Source: Smithella sp. (GTDB lineage: Bacteria; Desulfobacterota; Syntrophia; Syntrophales; Smithellaceae). Taken from it: DNA of 57,830 nt. A program made the translations under genes and the position numbers. The notes beneath the pieces were generated by a model. That model was not told the DNA's origin. It did no database searches and saw only the letters and a list, made by a program, of their open reading frames with translations. The stretch spans positions 1 through 57,830 of the forward strand of contig JAGPFC010000017.1 of NCBI GenBank assembly GCA_018056685.1, in the 5' to 3' direction. Shown one piece after another: positions 52,058 to 57,830 of this stretch (its first letter is position 1; each line of letters opens with the position of its first letter).

Positions 52058-55000
52058 ATGTTCAGCATTATCATGCCGGTGTGGAACAGGGCATCAATCG
52101 TCGGCAAGGCAATCGAATCTGTTCTTGCGCAGACCTTTAAGGATTACGAATTGCTGATCGTGGACGATGGCTCTGAGGACGACTTGGCCAACGCTGTCGG
52201 TCCTTACCTTTCGGAACGTGTTCGTTATTTACGCCGACCACACCTGGGCGCGGCGGCGGCTCGGAATCAAGGCCTGATACAGTCCACACAACCATTCATA
52301 GCCTACCTAGACTCTGATAATCAATGGTATCCCGAGTTTCTGGCTGTTATGGCCGGGACAATTCGTGCAAATGATTCCTTCCCGGAAGCCATACATTGTT
52401 TGGCGCGACGATTGCGTCGTGATCCGCGTTCAGGCCGTATTTATCAGGACGGCCTGATTGGCGGAAAATTTGATGTTACCGACATTCTTGATTATCCACG
52501 GATTGATCTCAACAGTTTCGTGCATGCACGGAAGGTCTTGGACGATGCGGGTTTCTTCGACGATAAATTGAAACGTCTGATTGATTGGGATTTTATTCTC
52601 CGCATCTTCTCGCGAGTCAAGCCTGTCTTCATCAATAGAGTCCTTCTTGATTACTACAGCTCGGTTCATAATCCCACCATCACCGGCAACGAAGACGTTT
52701 CCCAATCCTATGAACAGGTCAGATGCAAACATGAGCCCCTGCGCCGGTCGGTCCGCCTTGTGCACGATACTATTGTCTATACCTGGGATGTCCTGCCGCC
52801 GGAAAAGCAAGCCAATTGGATCCGGGCTCAGCAGCAGAAGCCTCAGAACGATGAAGGTTTTTCGCGGGTCTGTCCCGTCATTCTTCAAATCGAACCGACC
52901 AACCGGTGCAATCTGTCTTGTGCGAACTGTCCCCGGGCCGAACGCGACCTGCGTCGTCCGTTCCGCGACATGACCTTTGAAGAATTCCGTTTTGTAATTG
53001 ACGATCTGGAAGACAGCCTGATGCTTCTTATCCTCTGGGACTGGGGCGAACCATTACTCAACCGGGACCTGCCCCGAATGGTTCGCTACGCAACAAGAAA
53101 AGATATCAGGACAGTGACCAGCACCAATGGCCAATTACTGAGTGACGAACCTTACATCAGAACCTTGCTCGAAGCCGGTCTTTCGACCCTGATTATTGCC
53201 GTCGATTCTGTGGAACAAGATTCATATGCCCGTTTCCGCAAGGGCGGAAGGCTCGACCACACCATTTCTGGTATCGAACGAGTGGTGGGCATGAAAAAGG
53301 CTTTGGGGGCCAAAACCATCATCAATATGCGAACCGTGGTATCACGATATAATGAGGACCGTATCGAAGAGCTCCGGACACTTGCCCTGCAATTGGGTGC
53401 CGATCACTTTTCCGTGAAAACGCTGAATCCGACCGTGGATACCGAGTTCAAAGATGATGAACTTGCCCCCCTGAATAAAGTATATCGCCGCTACGCCTAT
53501 GAGGAAGGATCATGGACGAGGGTGCGCAAAGCTCATGCTCCCTGCTTCTGCACGTCCATGACGGCCACCGTTCAATCCAACGGTAATCTGGTTCCCTGCA
53601 CTTACGATTTTGATGGCTCGTTGAAAATCGGTAACGCGTTTGCACAGCCGGTCAGCCGGCTCTGGAACAGTTTGGAATTCCGCAAATTGCGTCAGTCCAT
53701 CAATCATGAGCGGAAAAGTTTGGCACGTTGTAACTGCTGCAATATCAACTTCGAACTCGCCTCGGGTAGCTGGTTTGTCACTCCGGCTCAAAGTGCGGCA
53801 GCAATCGAGGCTCCCCGGTTGCATCCTGGAGAAGACTCTCCCGCCGAACGCATGCTTTTACCGGCTGCACCGGAGGAGTACCTGTTGCGACAAAATCATC
53901 AAATGCGTGATGAAACGTTACAGGTACTGCTTACTTCGCGCTTCTGGCGTATGACGCAACCGCTGCGCCGGGCAATGGATGCTTTTCAGACAGTCCGATG
54001 GCTCATCAGAGGACGGCATGGCGATCCGCCGGCAACAGCAACGATGCGCTTATTGCCTCCGCCACAGGACGCCCGGCAGAAAATACGGTCAACGGTGAAT
54101 GAAATTCTGGACACATCACACCAGGCGCGCTTGCAACGTGATCTCGACCATTTCCTGAATGGCCCTGGACAACTGATCCTGAATAATAATCAGACACCGG
54201 TTATCTCAGTTCTTCTCGTTCTTCACAATCGGGCAGCCCTGACGTTTGCCTGTCTAACAGCACTCAAGAAGGGGATGGACATTCCTTTTGAGCTGATAGT
54301 AGTCGATGATGGATCGACAGATGAGACACCGGCTCTTCTGGCGCGTTTGTCCGGGGTACGCGTTCTGAAAAATTCACAACCGGCAGGTTTTGTCCATGCC
54401 TGCAATCAGGCGGCATCTGTTGCCCGAGGTGCCTATTTGCTCATGCTAGGACAGGAAACCATGTTACAGCTCGCAACGATGACGTCAGCTCTTCATTTCT
54501 TAACCGACCTGCCGGATGTTGGCGCAGTCGGAGGACCATGCTTGGCGCCGGATGGTCAAGTGGTTATCAGTCAATGTTTTGTCTATGATACCGGACGCAT
54601 TGCATGGGACAGTGCACCATCGAAGCCAGACAGAACAACAAAAAGAGAAATGTCGTCGGCAGACTTTGCGACCCGTCTTTTCCTGATAACGCCGAGAGAT
54701 TTGTGGGAAAAAGTTGGCGGTTTGGATGATTGTTTTGATAACGGGCTCTATACGGAAGTGGATTACTGTTTCAAGCTGCGACACGCCGGTAAAAAAATCA
54801 TCTTTGACCCAACGGCGGCAGCAACAATCAATGCGATGCCGTCCGCTTTGACTCAGAAACACATCGCTGACGAACGTCATCAGGCGATATTTCAGGCAAG
54901 GCATTTGGAATTGCTCGTCACACAAAAGCCCGATCCAAAAGGTGATCGGGGATACACGATGATCGATGCCGGATACTCGTCATCCCGTAGGGACGCAAAC

Positions 55001-55861
55001 CGGCCGCATATTGAGCTCTACTGGCACTTCAATGAAGCCTGCAATTTCAGATGTTCCTATTGTTTCCGTGCTGTAGCGGATTACTTTCGGGGCCAGGAAC
55101 ATCCTGCCTGCGGCCGTTTCGAACCGGAAGAAATAGCCGCAAGATTCAATCAAAGCGGTTTTGCCTGGAAAATTGTTTTTACAGGAGGGGAACCGCTACT
55201 CGCCCCGCATTTCGTCGACGTCTGTCGTGCTTTGTCGCTCCGGCACCGGATCGCTCTCAACACCAACCTTTCCAACGATCAGGCGTATGCATTTGCAGAC
55301 GCTGTCAACCCTTCCCGGGTTCACGACATCTACGCTGCGCTGCATCCGGACGAGCGTGATCGTGTGGAAGGCGGATGGACAGGATTCCTGGAGCGTTTCC
55401 GCTACTTTCTTAAAAAGGGGTTTACGATTCGGGCGGTCTATGTCACGCATCCCTCTTATTTTGACAGGATGGAGCGGGATTTGGAAAGGTTGCGTGAACA
55501 GGGGATTGAAGATATCTCTCTCAAAGTGTTCCGCGGGATCTGGAAGGGATGTTCCTATCCCGCTGACTACACGCCGCGGCAGCGGCAACTTATGGAACGA
55601 ATCGGACTCACCCCTCTGGAACAATGGGTCCTGAAAAATGATTTCCGACTGCAAAGCTCCATCTGTGGATCTGGTTATCGTGGGCTGCATATGGACCCGT
55701 TCGGGAACCTTACCCGCTGTAATACGGTAAACACAGGTTACGGTAACCTCCTGCTCGGAAAATATCGACTTGATGACTTTCCTTCCCCTTGTCCCGCTGA
55801 AATTTGCGGTTGCCCTTATCAGGGCTTCAAATATGCAGGAAGTGGTGCGTTCGGAGAATAG
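52058..55861 (+). CDS. GT2-radical SAM-GT2-radical SAM multidomain protein
   Basis: 1267 aa in one uninterrupted frame. Order: GT2 domain A (about 1-215; SIIMPVWNRAS, VDDGSEDD); radical SAM A (about 270-480; C284-NLS-C288-AN-C291) with a cysteine-rich SPASM-like tail (C496, C498, C514, C558, C560, C561); a linker (about 576-705) with SRFWRMTQPLRR near 627, a motif frequent between GT modules; GT2 domain B (about 712-940; SVLLVLHNRAA, VDDGSTDET); radical SAM B (about 985-1180; C995-NFR-C999-SY-C1002, FTGGEPLL) with tail cysteines C1203, C1221, C1245, C1250, C1252. It should combine sugar transfer with 4Fe-4S radical chemistry, perhaps glycan or peptide modification. Own promoter. Confidence 0.85.
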   Translation: MFSIIMPVWNRASIVGKAIESVLAQTFKDYELLIVDDGSEDDLANAVGPYLSERVRYLRRPHLGAAAARNQGLIQSTQPFIAYLDSDNQWYPEFLAVMAGTIRANDSFPEAIHCLARRLRRDPRSGRIYQDGLIGGKFDVTDILDYPRIDLNSFVHARKVLDDAGFFDDKLKRLIDWDFILRIFSRVKPVFINRVLLDYYSSVHNPTITGNEDVSQSYEQVRCKHEPLRRSVRLVHDTIVYTWDVLPPEKQANWIRAQQQKPQNDEGFSRVCPVILQIEPTNRCNLSCANCPRAERDLRRPFRDMTFEEFRFVIDDLEDSLMLLILWDWGEPLLNRDLPRMVRYATRKDIRTVTSTNGQLLSDEPYIRTLLEAGLSTLIIAVDSVEQDSYARFRKGGRLDHTISGIERVVGMKKALGAKTIINMRTVVSRYNEDRIEELRTLALQLGADHFSVKTLNPTVDTEFKDDELAPLNKVYRRYAYEEGSWTRVRKAHAPCFCTSMTATVQSNGNLVPCTYDFDGSLKIGNAFAQPVSRLWNSLEFRKLRQSINHERKSLARCNCCNINFELASGSWFVTPAQSAAAIEAPRLHPGEDSPAERMLLPAAPEEYLLRQNHQMRDETLQVLLTSRFWRMTQPLRRAMDAFQTVRWLIRGRHGDPPATATMRLLPPPQDARQKIRSTVNEILDTSHQARLQRDLDHFLNGPGQLILNNNQTPVISVLLVLHNRAALTFACLTALKKGMDIPFELIVVDDGSTDETPALLARLSGVRVLKNSQPAGFVHACNQAASVARGAYLLMLGQETMLQLATMTSALHFLTDLPDVGAVGGPCLAPDGQVVISQCFVYDTGRIAWDSAPSKPDRTTKREMSSADFATRLFLITPRDLWEKVGGLDDCFDNGLYTEVDYCFKLRHAGKKIIFDPTAAATINAMPSALTQKHIADERHQAIFQARHLELLVTQKPDPKGDRGYTMIDAGYSSSRRDANRPHIELYWHFNEACNFRCSYCFRAVADYFRGQEHPACGRFEPEEIAARFNQSGFAWKIVFTGGEPLLAPHFVDVCRALSLRHRIALNTNLSNDQAYAFADAVNPSRVHDIYAALHPDERDRVEGGWTGFLERFRYFLKKGFTIRAVYVTHPSYFDRMERDLERLREQGIEDISLKVFRGIWKGCSYPADYTPRQRQLMERIGLTPLEQWVLKNDFRLQSSICGSGYRGLHMDPFGNLTRCNTVNTGYGNLLLGKYRLDDFPSPCPAEICGCPYQGFKYAGSGAFGE

Positions 55862-55949
55862 ACGTAACATCACCGCAAGAAGAGGCCGGAGTTTTTGACC
55901 TTGATTGGGCGAGAGAAATTAATCGCGCGGTGTTGGAAATTTCCGATAT

Positions 55950-56912
55950 ATGCAAACAGAGCAGATAAAATTTTTTCATCGTCAACGATCTTACATCAGG
56001 CATCCGCGGCCCGGAAAGCTTTTATTGAGGTCTTGGGAAATTGTCCGTGCCAAAATCCATCATGGTATTGAGTTTATTAAAAAAAGATATTTAAAAATTC
56101 ATTTCATGATGAATATGAATAATATTCATAAAATAGTCCTTCAATCAACGGATGTCTGTAATATCAATTGTAAATATTGTTCAAGAGGAATACCTTTTAA
56201 AAAAAACAAGAGATCCTATCTGGCTTCAGAATTTATACCCTGGCTGAATTTTTTGATAAAAAAAGGTGTAAGATTCAAGACAATATCTATTTCAGGCGGG
56301 GAACCTTTTTTGCATTCAAACATTTTTAATTTTGTTGATGAATTAAAAGATAATTATCCGGATAAAATTATCAAGCTAACGACTAATTTTTCCTGGGCAA
56401 ATGAAAAAAAGATACAAGAGTATGTTCCCAAATTAAGAAGCTTAGATAGTCTTGTTATTTCAAAATATCCCCCCGTAATAGAAAAATGCGGCGGCAATGA
56501 GAAATTTGATAGCCTGGTTCAATTATTGATACAAAGGTGTCCTGATATGAACATTGAGGTTAATGACTTAGCAAATTTTACATCCTGGGAATTACGCAGG
56601 CAGAAAGAACCTGTCAATAATGCGTGCACAACGGAACACGCTCACTGTTATACGCTTGGCATAGAGGGCATCATCACACGTTGTGTGATAGCCTGTGGCG
56701 CACAAAATATTGCGCAATATAAATCAATTTTGGAGATGAATAAGGAATATTATTTTGATTTGACAAAATGGAACAAAAAGAAATTTTTGAATTTTGCTCA
56801 TAAATTCCCCTTTGATTTGTGTGAACATTGCACCTTCACAAAATACAAAACAGAAGATTGGGGATTAGAAGATAGAATGATAAATGAAGCATTAACATCG
56901 TCAGACGACTAA
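55950..56912 (+). CDS. Radical SAM protein, AT-rich
   Basis: 320 aa. Radical SAM cluster motif C70-NIN-C74-KY-C77 after LQSTDV, then SISGGEPFLHS. The C-terminal region has paired cysteines (CTTEHAHC, TRCVIAC, CEHC) that could bind an auxiliary 4Fe-4S cluster. The gene is much richer in A and T than the megaprotein gene before it, suggesting separate transfer. The N-terminal 50 residues are basic and lack a ribosome site; the real start may be the ATG at 56106. Probably works with the megaprotein. An overlapping 34-codon frame at 55861-55964 (ends ICKQSR) may be a remnant. Confidence 0.75.
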   Translation: MQTEQIKFFHRQRSYIRHPRPGKLLLRSWEIVRAKIHHGIEFIKKRYLKIHFMMNMNNIHKIVLQSTDVCNINCKYCSRGIPFKKNKRSYLASEFIPWLNFLIKKGVRFKTISISGGEPFLHSNIFNFVDELKDNYPDKIIKLTTNFSWANEKKIQEYVPKLRSLDSLVISKYPPVIEKCGGNEKFDSLVQLLIQRCPDMNIEVNDLANFTSWELRRQKEPVNNACTTEHAHCYTLGIEGIITRCVIACGAQNIAQYKSILEMNKEYYFDLTKWNKKKFLNFAHKFPFDLCEHCTFTKYKTEDWGLEDRMINEALTSSDD

Positions 56913-57060
56913 TTTATGAAATGTTGACAGAAAAAACATTAGATGGAGAAGAGCAAAACGGTTGTTAACGAAGCCAATTTTAGTAATCAAACACCACTGG
57001 ATTGAGTGAAGAAAAATCATAAAGTCAATTCCTCTTGATATCGGAAAATTCCACAAAGCA

Positions 57061-57395
57061 ATGTATCCGGGTCGAAAAATTGAGGCTCCGCCGTCTGCAA
57101 ATGCCGTTTACCCGCTTCACTTACCGTTGCCGCCTGAAGAAGAGAAAGATTTAAAACCCCATCCCATCTTCAGCGTTGAATCAATGAACGTCCATCTGGA
57201 GAGCCACGCATCGGTTCTTAGAAGAGGTTGTTCTCCTCATCCATCCCATGCGCATGATGAGAGGGACAAGTCGAAACAATCGGTGAGCGGATTAACCCGC
57301 ATGGGGTTATTTTGTACGGCGTTGGAGAACCTCATGGCATGTACGACCCCGGCAAGGTGATGGCACGATATCTTGTCTTTGAATTTCATGGATAA
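57061..57395 (+). pseudogene. Decayed cupin-domain gene
   Basis: Two frames together resemble a cupin. Frame 1 (from 57061) reads VHLESHASVLRRG, then SPHPSHAHDE, like the cupin metal-site strand PHPPHAHDEEE; a second frame from 57261 reads INPHGVILYGVGEPHGMY and ARYLVFEFHG before TAA at 57395. A +2 shift and probably a deletion separate them. No intact gene remains. The cargo fits a small sugar or metal-binding cupin. Confidence 0.5.
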
Positions 57396-57473
57396 CAGCG
57401 ACTGATGCGGCTTCTTGCTCTGTATCAAGATCTAAAATGATACGGCATTTCAATTGGAAACACACAAAAATAG

Positions 57474-57722
57474 CTAACGTAAATTTAATAATTTGGGGAA
57501 GAGTTCGCTGCGGTTTTTAATACCCAAGATCTTGAAGATGTCTTTGATATGATCTTTGACCGTGTATTCAGACAGTTCCAGTTTCTTGGCAATGATCCGG
57601 TTGGCATCTCCCGCTGCGGCCAAGATGGCAATCTCCTGCTGCCGGGGAGTCAACTGGAATCGTTTCAGTTTTGCCCTGATGGACTTAGCGTCTTGGGCGG
57701 TTATGAGCTGGTCTGGAAAAAC
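57474..57722 (-). pseudogene. 3' fragment of a LuxR-type regulator (HTH domain)
   Basis: The minus strand encodes LTPRQQEIAILAAAGDANR and KKLELSEYTVKDHIKDIFK, the GerE/LuxR helix-turn-helix, ending at the stop 57476-57474. The N-terminal receiver is missing: an in-frame TAG occurs just upstream, within the adjoining insertion sequence. The regulator was cut by that element. Confidence 0.75.
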
Positions 57723-57830
57723 TAGACAGTGACATAAGTGGAAAAAACTGCTCTATAATGCAAGAAGAAAGAGGAGGAAGCGTTATATGAGCAAACGACC
57801 GAGACGGAATCATGCCCCGGCATTCAAGGC
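57723..57830 (+). mobile_element. Left end of an IS3-family-like insertion sequence (incomplete)
   Basis: Begins about where the LuxR frame is lost; the exact terminal repeat is not resolved and the element continues beyond the window. It contains the start of an OrfA transposase. Confidence 0.6.
57787..57830 (+). CDS. IS3-type transposase OrfA (5' end only)
   Basis: ATG at 57787 with GAGGAGGAAGCG upstream. Only 14 codons are seen: MSKRPRRNHAPAFK. This N-terminus closely matches IS3-family OrfA proteins that bind the IS ends. The rest lies outside the window. Confidence 0.65.
   Translation, partial: MSKRPRRNHAPAFK

Noticed and set aside
1..57830. CRISPR array, rRNA or tRNA genes
   Set aside because: No regularly spaced direct repeats and no tRNA- or rRNA-like blocks were seen on reading.

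Overview
The window reads as chromosomal DNA from an anaerobic Gram-negative bacterium, most likely a Desulfobacterota (former Deltaproteobacteria) member near the Syntrophales. This placement is inference from gene content: acyl-CoA synthetase, two acetyl-CoA hydrolase/transferase-GNAT fusions, a selenocysteine-containing SelD, a desulforedoxin-like protein, outer-membrane barrels and many small zinc-ribbon proteins. No rRNA or tRNA gene was seen, so the lineage cannot be fixed from this sequence alone. 

Layout. 1-5.9 kb: surface polysaccharide genes (a GT-C-like membrane protein cut by the left edge, then GT2, WecD-like acetyltransferase, methyltransferase and RffA/WecE aminotransferase in one operon), consistent with a TDP-4-amino-6-deoxysugar. 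5.9-9.2 kb: a SpoIIAA-like protein and a 900-residue Sel1-repeat protein. 9.2-9.9 kb: non-coding, with promoter, terminator and palindromic repeats. 9.9-24.6 kb: lipid/acyl-CoA and envelope genes (thioesterase, two CoA-transferase-GNAT paralogues, fatty acyl-CoA synthetase, secreted lipase, lipocalin-like lipoprotein, OM barrel, methyltransferase). 19.7-26.3 kb: two loci encoding secreted cysteine-rich cyanovirin-N homology (CVNH) lectins; one is split by a C10 homopolymer. 26.5-31.2 kb: exported proteins and the LemA/DUF2207 pair. 31.4-37.3 kb: an atypical GAPDH with a structured leader and a 1402-aa pyruvate-phosphate-dikinase-like protein lacking the PEP-binding barrel. 37.5-42.5 kb: a desulforedoxin/histone-H1-like fusion, alanine racemase with a long extra C-terminal domain, a GGDEF protein and D-Ala-D-Ala ligase. 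42.7-50.3 kb: OM protein, HExxH protein, FmdB zinc ribbon, a second GGDEF protein, GalT-like protein, DHH phosphoesterase, SelD with an in-frame UGA plus a SECIS-like hairpin, and a PFK-2/FBPase-2-like kinase-phosphatase. 50.5-51.9 kb: threonine synthase. 52-57.8 kb: accessory region with a 1267-aa GT2-radical SAM-GT2-radical SAM protein under its own strong promoter, an AT-rich third radical SAM gene, a decayed cupin gene, a LuxR-type fragment and the start of an IS3-like insertion sequence.

The strongest candidates for something new are the GT2/radical SAM megaprotein with its downstream radical SAM gene, and the secreted tandem CVNH lectin with a poly-C tract that could act as an on/off switch. 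SelD being itself a selenoprotein is well supported: the usual ATG-to-stop reading misses its first 30 residues. Functions are assigned by reading motifs by eye; no database search was possible.
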